A DNA stretch of 64,000 bases, taken from assembly GCA_034770075.1 (NCBI GenBank), contig CM068382.1, forward strand, positions 9,008,685 through 9,072,684. The letters are read 5' to 3'. Positions 32,961-46,904 of this stretch are shown in pieces (the first letter of the stretch is position 1; every line of letters begins with the position of its first letter). Source of the stretch: Aralia elata. Its lineage: Eukaryota; Streptophyta; Magnoliopsida; Apiales; Araliaceae. The position numbers and the translations under genes were made by a program. The notes beneath the pieces were generated by a model. The model had not been told where the DNA came from. It saw only the letters and a list, made by a program, of their open reading frames with translations, and searched no databases.

Positions 32961-35900
32961 TAGGCAGTTTGATGGTGAGTGGTCTGGCTTGCTAGTTCAT
33001 ATATAATTGAATATTGAATGTAACAAACAAATATATATGAATTAATAATTTAATGGAATCTTAAATATTTGTGGGGGGTTTATGTCAAAATCTGTTGAGG
33101 GTTGACAAAAGAATCATAATGTAGCAGAAAAATATTGGTCATTAATTAAAACAAGTTGTTGTTTTCATGTTCTTGATTATCTAATAGCCCTCCCTCACTT
33201 GACAAGGTCAATGTGGAGCAGTAAGTTCTGTAAATGAGGAGCTGATGAGACTCGACTCGTGCCCAACCACTTAGGGATGCAATAGCTAGCACCTTTATGT
33301 GTTTTTAGCACGTCTTAAAAATTTGAATTGAGCACATAATAAAAACTTAACACGTCTATATTTGGACATTTAACAATAATCAGAACTTGTTTTTTGAGTG
33401 ATTCGAAAAATTATTTACAGATTTCGTCCAATTTTTTCCTCGTGACACCAATATTGCAATTTGCACGAATAATTGACATTGTGCACTTGTCAACTCTTTG
33501 ATTTGTAGAGAGCATCATATCAATGTCAAACTCATCCGATGATCGATCGAATGATTGAAGTTTTATAAGAAGGGATTGTCAACTCCCCAGAAAGTCAATT
33601 CTTGATGTTGATTGCAGCATTTACTTAAAAAATTTCACATTGTTGGCAAGAACTAATAGCCAGGGTCATCTTACATAACATGTACTAGTCTTTTGTTCTT
33701 GGCTTACAATTATTATTATGCACTACTCGTACTCTATACCCAAACTGAAGTATCACACTAAAATTCTGGAAACCCATTGATCATTTGATAACATTATAGA
33801 CACCAAATGGAAAACACAGAACGTAGCAGGGACCAACTTTTTCCTACAAACCTAAGGTATTATACCATATACCATAATTGAATCTTATCTTTTTTTCAAT
33901 TTTTTTTTTCTGGTGGTGTTTTCCATCCCTTCTATCTTTATTGTTTATCATTTGGACAAAACAAAACAAAACCAACTAAACTAAATGAAGAATTTACGAG
34001 TTGTACTCAATCATAATAGTACCCCAAAAAAAATGGTTGGTTAAACATATCCCTCAGAACTTTGTATTAATTAACTGATGAATTCCGCTGCTAAACAATG
34101 TTCAAATTAATATTCCAACAAACCTCTCACTGTCACCAAAATGTCACCAAATTTAATGAGCAGTACATTATCCAGGAAGATCTAATTGATAGCGTAACCG
34201 GTGACGAATTTTAGTACAACTTAACTATCAACAAGTTTAAATAAATGCAATTAGATAATTAAGTGACTAATCTGAATTTTATTTTACTTCAATTCTAAAG
34301 CTATACTAATATTCTTAAGCTTCAATGGGATTAGGACAAAACCAACTCGTTACCAACTTTATCTAGTCATTTATTATTCAACTGATTAATTTTTAATCAA
34401 AATTTTCCCCAAGTGTGTGTGACTATTGGTCGGATTACGCCCTTAATACATAGATTAATCATATTTGGGTTTGCATTAGATACAAGTGATACGTGGTCTC
34501 ATTTCATCCTACCACGAGCTTGGCTTGAAGTTTGTTTAGGCTTAAATGCACTGTAGACCCTGAAATTTATCACACTCAGCATTTAAAACCTGCATGTTCG
34601 ATTCTTTTCAATTTAAACTCTAAAGTTAACATCTATTATCAAATCTCTCTAAATTGAACACAATATTTTCGGTTTGGTGGGATGTGCACATATGATGTAT
34701 CTGTATCCGTATTAAAAAAAGAAGAAGAAAATATTTTTAATTTTAATAATTTAAAGAAAACGATTCGAATGCAGAGTACAACATTACAGAGTTGGAAATA
34801 TTTATTTAAGGATATGTTCGGCTATTGGCGTTTAGAGTTTGGACATCTAATATTTATTTTTAAAAGAATGGCACTAATTCCTCAATAGGAACTTCACTCA
34901 GACTTTTGGAGCGTTGCGTTTGGATCTCAGACGCAGCGTTTGTAAATTAAATAAGCTGCGTTTGAAATAAACTATTAGTAAACGAACAAGATTTTTAATT
35001 GCGTTTGATGCGTTTGGAACCTTCAAACGCTGTATCAAACGTTCTAAACGCCATAGACGAACAAACACATTGTTAGAAACTTAGAATTTAAGAACGAATA
35101 ATAGCACTCATACAAATATTATATAAAGAATAAAAAAATAATAACACACAAATTTATTATTATAAATCGTAATGACTATTAGTTGAATACGCCGCACATA
35201 ATCTCAAGGGTAAAAAAAAAGTTGAATTTTAAAAAGAACTTTTTACTTTTGAGGAGGTGATAATGCTAGCACCTTACCCTGCGCAAAAATCCTTAGAAAT
35301 GAACAAGTCAAACCCTGAAAACGACATAATAAAATGTAGCTGTCAAATCTGCACTAGTAAAGTGCAGCAGCAGGAATAGAACTTTATTCCATGTTTCTCC
35401 AAAACTTCCTAAAACGAAGAGAAAGATGAGCAATTTGGCTTGAACCTTTTCACCCTTTTCAGATGAAATCTTAAAAAAAGTAAAAAGCTTAAATAGTTTG
35501 TAACACACGCAACGTGAAGTGACTCCTCCTTTTGGCAGCGCACTCGACTTTATTTTGAACTACACCAACTTTATTTGACACTTAAAATTGACGCTCTCTC
35601 TTTTCAAGATATTAATGTAATGCCAAGGAATTTAACGTAGCTCATTATTTATTGCAATTAACTTAAATTCAAAACTAGACTAGATTATTATTTGCTCAAT
35701 TATTATGCTTTCTTTATTTATTCCACATTAATTATTCATGCGGAGATTAGAGTGCCATCAAGCCAAATGGTAGTGGTTATGAGACAAATTTTAGGCTAGT
35801 TAGCATGCCGGGCCTAACTATATTCTTGAATCTTGACTATAGTTTGAGTCATATCACAGTTGTCTTTTTTCATTTTTCTACATTAAAGCAGAGTAAATTG

Positions 35901-36659
35901 GAGTTGACTTTGACTATAATGATTTCAAAATCGAATGTTCAAGAACTCCCCGACAAATGATCTTTAATTTTTGGGTAACCTCACAGGAGAAGACCAAGAA
36001 CAACATTATTGTACCCCAAAGAACTGTAGGAAATGAAAACAGACACAGAGAATCCTATGTGAATCCTAAAAACTATTTTTGCCACCAAAAAATAAATAAA
36101 TGGTTTTATACATTTTTGATAAGAAGTAATGTAAAATAATGCTAAGATTAAAAATTCAGGTAAAACGAAGCATACCTACCAAGAATGAGTGTGTTTTTTG
36201 TACCAGTTCTGTAAAAAATGGTTTTATGCATTTTTGATAAGCAGTATTATAAGCAGAACTCGCTGCATCTAATAGTTCGAAAGGCAAAAGGTAAATTGGA
36301 AAGCTGATAAAAACAACTGATAAAGTCCCCAAGGGGTATTCTACGTTTCTCCCTCAATTTTCCTTCAGATTTACAGAACCATTAACAAAACCAGCTTACA
36401 GATTTCTCATGTGTCAAATTATGAAAATTATAACGACTATACTTTCAATGAATTAACGAGATTTCCACATAAGAGTATGTGGCCTTCAAAATGCGTTACC
36501 CTCGGCATTGCAAGGTGCCTTTGAGTGGATTATAACCCGAGCTCCTGAAGCAAGCCTGTTGGAAGAAAACAAAACAGAATCTCAACCAACATGAACAAGA
36601 AAAGCAGCGCGCTGTTAGTGGCATGAATGCCTAATAGGGACTGAGGAACAATCGAAAAC
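32961..36659. other. Interval between FIT and SOSEKI genes
   Basis: No gene found. The first part is the FIT promoter, with AT-rich TATA candidates at about 32998-33040. A MITE lies at 34815-35072. Frames at 34682-34888, 35308-35508 and 35957-36139 have low-complexity composition and no family likeness. Confidence 0.5.
34815..35072. mobile_element. MITE of the gcgttt family
   Basis: The ends tgttcggctattggcgttta and taaacgccatagacgaaca are inverted repeats. The body is packed with gcgtttg/caaacgc words. It has the same make-up as the FIT-intron element. The target duplication was not resolved. Confidence 0.6.
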
Positions 36660-39600
36660 TTAACTTTCTTCGATTTTGATCACGTTTTCCTCGTCTTTCC
36701 TGAAGGACTCTAGTCTCTTTGATTGTTTCGTCCCTGGCATTGGCTCTGTGATTCTTTTACTGCCACCATTGGATATGCTAGGCGATATGATTCGTGAACT
36801 GTGGACTCCATCAGATGATATTCTTGGTCCGTCAGAAACAGGTGACCTCATTGATTCACTTTTTGGGTGCTTGCCCAGTGAAGCTTTGATTGATCGTGGT
36901 ATACACTTTGAACTTGTTGAGTCGGTATCCTCTTTGTCTGCACCTGAATCTAACTGCTCACAGGTCCTGCATTTCCAAATACTTACCTACTCTCAATACA
37001 AGGATCATAAGGGTGAACAATATACCAGAGGCTTGTTAGGCGCTAAAATGTTTCAGCAGAACTAATCAGGGTCCATCCACAAAAGGGAAGCCAAAAATCC
37101 AAGAAGACCCTCCCAAGGCCCGTACATTTTATATTCTCCACCATGAAAAACTTAATATATCACTCATCAAACATGTACAGTAATATAACTTCCAAAATTT
37201 TCTTGACTTGGTTAAATCAAGGCTCCACAAAATTCTTCAGGACATAGTAATTCTTAAGTATATCCGTCACTTGACATTAAGCAAAAACTCAGGAATCCAA
37301 AATGAATTTTAAGCCTAGAAGGCAAATCTCAATTTGGTGCATTTTTTATTCAATAGATATCAAGTCTGTCAACTTTGTCTTCCACAGTTTTGATGAGTTT
37401 AGATATTTTATTGCATCTATCACATGTGAAGGATTCATGCCTAGACAGGGTATCAATAATTGATTATGATTATGATCATGATCATGTGTTTCTTATTTCT
37501 ATGACATTATATTGTTCAATATTCTACAACCAAGTATGTTCCTAAACTAATTATTCGCAAAATGAATAGCTCCATAATCCACCAGTTTTTTTGTTTTTTT
37601 TAAAAAAAAAAAATAGGTAAATCGCATTTCTTGTTATTGCTCATATTTCATCACAAAGCCCTTTATACTCGCTGATGTCAAGTGTGGAGGAGATAAACTG
37701 ATTCTGCAAGATAATAGAAGTTGAAAACGAACTAACCTGTCAGCATTGTAGGAGGAAGATCGTTTAAGAACAGGAACTCCTTCCTTGATCATACTTGTCT
37801 CTACCAAGCTCCCACTGAAGTATTCCTTATCTTCCAATCTCAGACCCATAAGCCTTGGATTTTCTGACAAGCAGTCAAGCTCTCCAAACATTACTGACGT
37901 CGAGAATAATGGAGAGGGAAATTTTGAATGTGAAAATCCTGGCCGGTAGTTTGGGATGAGGCCAAAGTTGTGATCTTTCACTGAGATTGACCCACAGGAG
38001 ATCAGTTGCATCAGCATATTGGAAGCCTTGAGCTTTGAATGGGATGGCATCCGAAATTCCTCTTCTTCAAGTGTCCTAAAGCTGTTCATTTTACTAGCAT
38101 CAGCTCTAATCAGAGACTCCAAGGTATCAATCTTACCCCCTGATGAAGATGCACTGGATGAACATGTAGGCGGGGAAATGGAATCTCTGCAAATCTCAGA
38201 AGTCTCTTTCACATGTGGAACCTTGTTTTGATGAGTGCCACTGTTTTCGGGTACTGGTGCTCCATCATCAGTTGAAACACCTCTTGTACAAGTTTCTCGA
38301 GGTTTATTTCCTCTGCTTTCATGCTCGTCAGTCTGGGTTGATGCATTAGCCAAGCCATCAGTCTTGTATATCTTGTACTCTGTCAAACTTAAAGAACCGC
38401 TCGAACAAGAACTTTTCCCAACTTTGGACTCTGGAGACACCGCAGATGAACCCGAACGTTTAACGGGAGGAGAGAGGTCATCATCTTGAGAATGTTTCGT
38501 TTCTCTTTCAATCATGCTCCCTGATGAAGGAGAATCATCTTGGCTTCTGGAAAATGCTGGTTCTGGTAATTGTTTCAAATTCTGTGATCTTATATTTTCA
38601 GCAGGACTGAAACGACCTGGTTTACGAAGTCCGCTTAAATTTGTTAAGATGTATTTCATTGCTGATAAAACTAAAGAGAAAGAACCGAGCTAAATTTAGA
38701 ACTTTGACCCTTGCGTAGCCTAAAGTTTTTTATAACTCATTTAGAACCAAACTAAATTTAGCTGGTTTTGATTGCAAAAGAATACATTACACATGTACTT
38801 TGTATGCACGTGTGTGTAACACATGTTTAACAAGGAGCTTGCTTACCAGAATTAGATTCATCAAAGAGTTCAGAACCTTTAAGAACATATTCATTCCCAT
38901 GAGCCGGAAGAATTAGGTCATCTTCAGAAAGATCATGCCACACAAACCCACTCCTGTAGCTTCTGTTAAGGTATTCAAACCAAAAACATTATCCAGGAAA
39001 GAAAAAAAAAACTATTTTAAAGAATTACTGTAAAAAAAAATTCAAACTTCACACAATCAGATCATTAGATTCACCTCTTGCAAGACCATGAGTACATTGA
39101 AGCCATGCCTCTCCCTCTCAAAACATTAAGCCTATTAATCACATCTACACAACACCAAATCATTACAAAATTAAGACCAATTGGGAATTAGTATTTTGAC
39201 CAAATAAACAGAGTTCCAAGAGAATTAACCTATCAACAACATCAAAACATTCGGAAAAAAGTTAAAATTTTCAATAGAACACTGCATATATATCAACAAA
39301 TATGGTTCTGAGAGTAATTTATATTGTTGTCCAAACAATTACAACTTGTTGAACTTAAAAAACATAACAAATTAGCATTCGCTCTATCAATAACAAATTA
39401 AATAGAACTGCTGTGCATATACAATTTTCCAATTAAACTTACTTAAGATATGCAACTTGAGTATAAGATAGATAGACAGATATTGACTGTACCTTTTAAG
39501 TAGAGACCGTCAGGGGAAGAGAGTGTAACTTCAATGAAATGAGGATGTTCAAGCTGCCGATTTCTACAGAGATAGTAAACTACAGCAACTTTTCGGTTGG

Positions 39601-39694
39601 GCGGCTGCTGCTGATGATACTTGGGCGATTTCTCTGTCCATACTTTGGCTCTCTCCGGACTCACTTGTCGGTACTTTTTCATCCTTCCTTCCAT
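36660..39694 (-). CDS. SOK: SOSEKI (DUF966/UFC) polarity protein
   Basis: SOSEKI proteins mark cell corners and edges and polymerise through an N-terminal DIX-like domain to give cell polarity. Exons are 39493-39694, 39075-39144, 38847-38962, 37737-38661 and 36660-36966, GT-AG throughout, 539 aa in frame. The DIX-like domain (about residues 34-125) includes VAVVYYLCRNRQLEHPHFIE, the INRLNVLRGRGMASMYSWS helix and FVWHDLSEDDLILPAHGNEY. Further family motifs follow: NASTQTDE (about 235), LESLIRADASK, LMQLISCGSISVKD, and LMGLRLEDKEYFSGSL (about 399), which serves partner binding in relatives. The C-terminus is Ser/Lys-rich and ends NVIKIEES. Position next to FIT suggests the SOK3 lineage (recalled as At2g28150). 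The sequence shows no breaks. Confidence 0.92.
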
Positions 39695-42039
39695 TTCACC
39701 ACCTCAAAAACCCTGGCCAAACTAATCTCAACAATACAAATTGTAGCTCTGACCTGCTTCACAAAAGCCCTAACCAAATCATTCAATTTTAAACACTCAA
39801 TAAATCATAGTCCTAGTTCCTTAACCCCCCCAAAAAAAAATTCTCGGCAAAAAATTTGCACATAATTTTGGATATAAAAAAAGTAATGAAAAATTAAGCG
39901 TGTTAGATCTGAGACGGGAAGAGATTGGAATCTGGAAGAGAAATCAAATGTTGCAGAATCCGGATATTACAGAAGTACTGAAATCGCAAGTGAAATCATA
40001 CTATACTATTAATATTAATATATAGAACGACTGAATTGATTTGAAGGGTGAAAGAAGTTATATATCAAGAGGACAAGCAAAGGGTGAGAAGTTGGGAAAT
40101 TAACATTGAAATGCACAAGAGAGATTGTGTGTTTTAGCGAGAGATTTTTTGTTGTTGAAAAAATACAAAGCTGAATGAAGAACAGAAGCTACGTTTGGCT
40201 CCCGCATTCAATGCACAACAGGAGAGCGATAGAACAGAGACAGTAGAGAGGTGGAAAGGGACTGAAGATGAAGAAGGAACCCCAGGCACCCATGACCCAC
40301 TCACCGCCACCACTTTTTTAACTTGTTTCCTCTGAGAGAATGAGAATGAGAGAGAGATGTTTGGCTGATTCCCTCCCTGGATTTGATTTTTCTCTCCTTC
40401 CCATTTTTCTTTTTTTCTTTTTTTATTTCTCACGTCCCCGAACCGTTAAGCTGGATTAATTCGGAATGTCAGCTCCATACGAGGACAGCTTTTCCTAACA
40501 CTATTTTTTCTATTTGATAGACTTGAACTCGAGATTTTATTTAAGTGACACCCAATTTCTTCCCCTCGGCCTAAAGTTTTACTTTTGCTTTCAATCTTTT
40601 CTCCTCTCAAACTTTTTTCCTAATTACTACCTCCCTTGTTTTAAAATCAAAGATACATTATCAAAATTTTAAAATTCAAAATTGATATAAAGTTATTTAG
40701 TTTTAATACAAACAAATATAACAATTGTAAACTAACTATAAAGTACTACTATTAATTATCATCTTTATTATTTTCAAAATTTGAACAAAATTATATCAAT
40801 TTTGAATTTTAAAATTTCGCAATTTAACTTTAAAAATTCAAAATATATCTCTAATTTTAGGACAGATGTAATATTATTTATCAAATTTCCAACATATTTG
40901 TCCAATTCTTTTTTAATAAATATTCCATGATCTAACTCTAAAATGATAATTTAGTAAGATTTTATTTTTTTTATCGAGCAAGCAAGATCATACGTCAGAA
41001 TATCAACATCAAAATTAACACATACCATAAATAATGAAAGAAAACTTCTTACATTGATATTATGTATATTCTCCCCTACCTACGTTGGGTACAAGGAATG
41101 GAGCTTATTGCTCATGCAGACTTCTTTCATTGAATCATTCGTTTATTGTCTCAGATGTATCGTAAAAAAAAAAATATGCATAATATGTAACGGAGAAAGT
41201 ATCATAAAACAAGTAACATAATGAAATTATAGAAAATAATTATAATTGTAGATAAAATTTTGAAATATTGTTTGTACTCCTAATGTAAATGCCTCTTACC
41301 TAAAAAAAAAAAAGAAATGAGTCATATTTGTCCATGAGCTAGTCTTGAAGTAAATAGATAGGTAGGTAGGTAGGTTAATCTATTGGTTCCATTGACCGTC
41401 ATTTGGACAAAAGATGACAAAGTATAACCAGGTTGTGTTTTGGTCCTACACGAAGGTTACATTCATTAAATATTTTGGTCCCTCTTTTGGTTTAACCTCT
41501 TGCAGAGGCTGTAAGGCGTTGGGGAGAAAGATCAAATTGCACATGTGTTTCGACTTTCGTCATCCAATCAATTCCTTTGTGATGTTACAGGTATAAGGAA
41601 TACTTATAAGATAAGAGACTTAAAAGGGAACAAGGACAACCGGAGATTATAGTCAATGTTATTTTATAAGACTTTAATTTCCGTATAGGTAATCCTCGTC
41701 CCAGTGATTACAAGTTTTCTGATAATTTATCCATTTCAAAATATAATATATCAGTTTTGAATTTTAATGTCAATTTAAAATATTTTTAAAATTTTAAATT
41801 AATATAAACTAATTTGGCTTTCAGACAATACAATTAGGTCTGACAAACAGACAGATTTGGTCTGAGGAAGCAAATACCCATACCCACCGTTAATTAAACA
41901 TATTTTGATGTCCACATAGAATTTTTGTAGGTGAATTGTTTCGGTACCAATTTATTGGACAAGATATTTATTTCTGATACAAACCTACCTTGTTGTATGC
42001 AAATTGCAAAGAAACTCAAATTAAGAAGCAATATAAAGT
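39695..42039. other. Upstream region of the SOSEKI gene
   Basis: No gene. The first about 750 bp (minus-strand sense) are rich in CT/AG runs as in plant 5' leaders; a 99-codon Lys/Ser-rich minus-strand frame at 40134-40433 is probably leader sequence. A Stowaway-like MITE lies at 40627-40868. The frame at 41414-41596 has no likeness to known proteins. Confidence 0.45.
40627..40868. mobile_element. Stowaway-like MITE
   Basis: The ends ctacctcccttgttttaaaa and the complement of ctaattttaggacagatg form an imperfect inverted repeat, with TA at both borders. The AT-rich interior is near-palindromic (aaaattgatata against tatatcaatttt). Confidence 0.6.
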
Positions 42040-43980
42040 AATTATCATTTTTTTTTCTCAATTTTTTGTGCTCTTTGGACTTGATAACTTAAACGGAATC
42101 TCAGCTAATAAATTAATTAATGACAAATATAAAGTCTTTCCTAGATCCCAATAATCATTTTACAAAAATAAAAATGTGTAGTAAATATCTTAAGTTGCCA
42201 TTGTACTCCATTTTAACTTATGCATAAATAATTTTTATATTAGATGGCGCATGTGTAATGTTATTCAGATCGTGATTTGATATTATCATATTATTATAAA
42301 AATAAATTTTCTTCTTCTTTTTTTTATTTTGGGCCAAAATTGAGGATGGTGTTGTTCTAAATTTCATCCACAAACATTTCAAGCATTTTTATGGGCTTCA
42401 GCCATACGCAGGCCTATATATTTTTCCTCCTGTTTGCTCAAGGATTTTGTGCTGTTCTATCTAGGATTTTGCTTTCTTTTTCATGAGATGTTATGCATTG
42501 TGTATTTTTATCCCACCTATTGGCTATTGTACTTATTCTTTCTAATGAAATTTCTTATCATATAAAGAAAATAAAAATAAAAACTTTAGGATTACACATT
42601 TCACTCCTATTTTCAATTTTATAAAAATTCTCCATACTCGTTCTATTTTTTACAGGTATTAATGAATTTCACATCTTGAAATTTCCACATTAGACTGATT
42701 CAATGGAGAAAGCAATGTCCTTCATAGCGCATTTTCAGCTGTGAAGATAGGCGACTGATCAAGTCTGATCCTCTTTCTTGATGTTCCTTCATAGACGAAT
42801 TATGTAACCTGATCTTATTACGATATATCTGATTGAATACATCATTGAAACAATCATGCGGGAGGTTTACTAGCGTCAAATTTAATAACCATCTTCGTCT
42901 TCACGGGAAATTTATATCACTACAAGGATTAATATTTTGTGAATTTTTTTTTTTAAATTAATTTTAGTTATATTTATAATAATACATACATGAATATTAA
43001 TCATATTTTAGCACATACATTATAAAATCAAAAAAAATCAAATAATAACAATATATACATACACACACAATTACATATATTTTAATTGTGTAATATATAA
43101 TAATATAAATGTTAATTTAATTAATGTATAACTATTCGAGGGTGGGTACAAAGAGAGAATTAAATCGAAAGAAACAAATATTATCCCTCACCATAAATAA
43201 CATTTGATGATTCTTCATTTCGAATTCCATACAAGATCACTGTCCTCATTTGAAGCGGTGTATGAGAGTTACCATGTGGCGGGGTAAATTGCTATCACCA
43301 CTTATATGGGTTGTTTGTAGTCATATTTAGTAGGAAAAATCTCTTAAAAAATTTGTACGAAAAATGTATTGAAAGATATTATGTATCATAATTGAATAGT
43401 ACACCATTTCTAAACGTTTTTTTTTTGAAAATTAGGCGTGAAATTTTCGGCCAACATATCATTGTTCCATGTGATCCAGGCATTAGAAACTTAGTTGGGC
43501 CTGCCGTGTGGACCAGACTTTTGACAAAGACTCACAAAATTCCCTTCCTTGGGCCCCTAACTTAGTCGAGGCTTGGATCTTTCGGTTTCTCAGTAAAACA
43601 CGTGAAGAATAATCATTTTTAGTGTCTCAACAGAATTGATATGTCGTTTATTTTTCAGGTGTTTTTCTCTTTCTTTCTTTTTTTTTAATATAAAAAACAA
43701 GGAAATTCAATGTGAAAACTTTCTAAAGAAGAGTTGTGCTTGGATCTCTTAATGTTCTTACCAAACTTTTGCTTCCTCTTGTGTTAAATTATAGAAACCT
43801 ATTGACAAGATTTTGAAATAGTGAAATTTCGCTAAATCTATAGAGAACTCAACTACTTTGTCGATATTTTAATCAAATATACTTGTACTCAAAATGAAAA
43901 TATGTTGTTTTTTGTTTGTCCTGTCCTTTTGTTGCCCAAATTTTTGTTAATGACAATATGGGAAGAGTTACATCAGGTAA
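42040..43980. repeat. Duplicated non-coding block, copy 1
   Basis: It matches 46905-48915 in the same orientation, with insertions and small changes. Landmarks are ttggacttgataact, ttttgggcc with a gag-gatggtgttgttctaaat run, tgatccaggcattagaa, gccgtgtggaccag and tggatctttcggtttctcag. No reading frame is shared between the copies, so it is probably non-coding or the shell of an unknown transposon. Confidence 0.6.
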
Positions 43981-44940
43981 CTCATAGCTAATTTTCTTTA
44001 ACGGTAGTAGCTTTTTGTAAGACCCGAATTTATGAAATAAAAATTTATTATTTTCTTTATGATTATTTTTCTAAATAGTGAAGTGCTTAATTGTTATAAA
44101 TGATAGTTAAGGATGTTATATGCAAATTATCTGATAAATAGTATGTCGGGGAATATTCCTTTTGTCGGGAAATATTCTTTCTGTCGGAGAATATTATATT
44201 CGGTACCGTACGACGGCGCCGAAATAGCAATATTGTCAATGATAGTGGGCCCCACAACGGGTTAACTGTCGGATATAGAAAGTGATAGAAATTGGCGGCA
44301 AAACTTTAACCGATAACTGTTAAAATACTCGGTGATAAAAAGAACAGTAAAACGCGTTATTCCACAGTAGCACACGGTATTCCACAGTAGCTCACGATGT
44401 TGCACAATGTTTTATATTATTGATTCAATAATTGATAAAGTAGCAATTGCATAGTATCTTGATTCAATAATTGTTAATTAGCATCTGCATAATATATTTT
44501 ACTATTTATCACGACACTGTAACTTATATCATTTGATAGGATATTTTAGCATTATCGACAATGTCTAGAAATTCTGTCAAGGAAAGGGGTTATTTAATTG
44601 CGCGCCATTTTTATGGAAGGCCCCCTCTTTCCTGGGAATAATCTGGTTGTCAGTATTGCGAGTATATGCTATCTGTGATATTAATGCATTTAACACAATA
44701 ATACATAAAAAGAGATTTATTTTGATAATGGAGTTATTTTTTAATGGTTTTATCTTTTGATAATGGTTTTATCTTTTGATAATGGAATTATCTTTTGATA
44801 ATGGATTAATTTTTGAAAAAATGGATGGATGATATTAATGGAAGAAAAAATGGATGGATGATATTAATGGAAGAAAAAATGGATGGATGATATTAAAAGA
44901 ATATGGGGAAAAGACCAAAATGCCCTCACCTTGATTTTCC

Positions 44941-44948
44941 TATAAATA
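44941..44948 (+). promoter_or_regulatory. LTR promoter TATA box
   Basis: TATAAATA is followed about 55 bp later by a (CT)n run, as at plant LTR transcription starts. The start site itself is not visible. Confidence 0.5.
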
Positions 44949-45213
44949 GGGAGAGTTTGCTTAAGAAATTTTCACACCTTCATTGCTTATACTTCCTCTC
45001 TCTCTCTCTAAATTTCTGAAGTTCTCTTAGTGTGCTAGGTTATTGTGAGTATTTGTGAGAATACTAGTATTATCCGAAGTTAGTAAACTTCATAGAAAGT
45101 AACATCCAGTTAACGAAGGTAGGGAATATCATTTCTTTCATACTCATATATAATATCATTTGCTTTCATGTTCGTAAGTGATATTATACTCATAAAGGTT
45201 GTTATTCATTCTG

Positions 45214-45490
45214 TATTAATTTGTGGGGATAACCTGGCCGTGCGGTATGACGCATGCCTGGTGAATATCCTTTTGTATTCAACCCTTATTATTCTATGGG
45301 AATAACTTGTAAGTACGAGTGTCGTACCTGGTGAATACCCTTCTGTATTCATTCCTTATTAATCTGTGGGTATAACCTGTTCGTGCGGATTGACGCATAC
45401 CTGGTGAATAACCCGTCGCATTCATTACTTATTAATCTGTTGTGGAAATAATCTGTCTACGCGAATTATCGCATGACAGGTGAAAATCCA
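45214..45490. repeat. Tandem repeat of about 68 bp in the LTR, four copies
   Basis: Units share ttattaatctgtgggtataa, cctgttcgtgcg, attgacgcatacctggtgaa and a tgtattcatt tail, with changes between copies. Confidence 0.78.
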
Positions 45491-45994
45491 TTGCAGTTTC
45501 ATATATTCTGTTATACTCATATAACTTATCATTTCTTTTGTACTCTTTAAGGGATATCTTTTTCTTTCACATTTCTCCATTTAAGATAAGAAATCTTTGT
45601 TTGTTTCCAAAACCTTATTTTTAAATGGTGAAAATCCCTGAAAATTAGTAGCTTAATAGTTTGTACTTCATCTAATATCTTTTCACCTGAATCTTTCTAT
45701 TTCGTTTTATACGTTATAGTTGAATTCTGAACTTATTTCTTGAATATCATTCTTGAATTTGACTCCACAATTTGGTCATCGTGTTGGCAATTTGGTCAAT
45801 CTTCGACACTGATTAAATTATAAATCTTTTCTTATCCTTGATCTCACTGTATTTATGTTTATATCATTGTCATCATCCTCATACTTAAATTGTGGTGATA
45901 GTTCTCTTTGACCCGTAGTGCAAAGATGAACTGGTATGACATGATTTTGACCAAACTGTGTATTGGTATAATCATGACCTTTGGCGTTACAGAT

Positions 45995-46255
45995 AAAGGC
46001 TTCTGGTGAAAATATCTTTGGCACGTAGTGCAAAGAGAGGCTGTTGAAATTGTTGATAGTGTTACAAATAAATATCTTTGGCACGTAGTGCAAAGAGAGG
46101 CTGTTTAATTTTTGATTGGTGTTACAAATAAATATCTTTGGCACGTAGTGCAAAGAGAGGCTGTTGAAATTGTTGATTGGTGTTACAAATAAATATCTTT
46201 GGCATGTAGTACAAAGAGAGGCTGTTGAACATGAATTATTGATTGGTGTTACAGG
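45995..46255. repeat. Tandem repeat of about 60 bp in the LTR, four copies
   Basis: Units share aaatatctttggcacgtagt, gcaaagagaggctgttgaa and attggtgttaca. The regular period produces a spurious long reading frame on the minus strand. Confidence 0.82.
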
Positions 46256-46904
46256 GATATAATATTGGTGGTGATCCTTTAACATATAGAAGATGGTAGA
46301 TATTATAATCTACTTGACTCTTCTAATGGATTGTCCGTTCCGCTGCAGTTGTTATTGAATAATATCTTTAAATCTCTGATTTATTTTGGTTGAAGGCTAA
46401 AGATAATTTTATTCTTCATTATCTTAGTCATGATATTTTCTACTGGGCTATTTGTGCTCACCCTTTTCCTTTGTTCTCTTCAGGAAAATAGAGTGTAGCG
46501 GGGATTAGCCGGAGAATAGAGTGATGGTCCGAGACAATAGGAGTATCTCAATACATTACTATTAGTGTGACAATAAATGTATTGAGAATTTAAGATGTAT
46601 TTGTTTTGTGTTGTCGTATTTTGCACGACAAATATTAGCTGTAAATGGGAAAATTTGTATTTGTATTTTTGTGGAATGTTTTTGGCGACTCAAAATGGGT
46701 TGTGTGGACCTATTTTGGGGGCGTCACACTTTTCTTGGGAGAAAAATCATATTAATGCTAAGTAGAGATTGAAATATAATTGTGGTATGAAAATAATGAA
46801 CTAAATGCTAGTCTTAGGGTTTGTTCGAAACTGATGTTTAGAGCATTTTGTAGCGATAGTGTTTAGTGCGTTTGAAGGTCCAAACGCATCGCACCACTTT
46901 TGGA

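Larger units (their letters stand above)
44016..46728 (+). mobile_element. Solo LTR of 2713 bp
   Basis: It begins TGTAAGACCCGAA and ends GGCGTCACA, and is flanked by ctttt on both sides (44011-44015 and 46729-46733), a 5-bp target duplication. It contains a promoter (TATAAATA at 44941-44948), two tandem arrays and no gag-pol. The length and the GGCGTCACA end are like long LTRs of Ty3/gypsy elements (Tekay/Del type), an inference from memory. The 155-codon minus-strand frame at 45818-46285 is made by the second array. Confidence 0.8.

Noticed and set aside
36676..37065. Plus-strand frame of 129 codons
   Set aside because: It is antisense to the last SOSEKI exon and its flank; the minus-strand frame has the family sequence and a good acceptor.
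45818..46285. 155-codon minus-strand frame
   Set aside because: It reads through a 60-bp tandem array inside a solo LTR, so the repeats in the protein follow the DNA period, a multiple of three.
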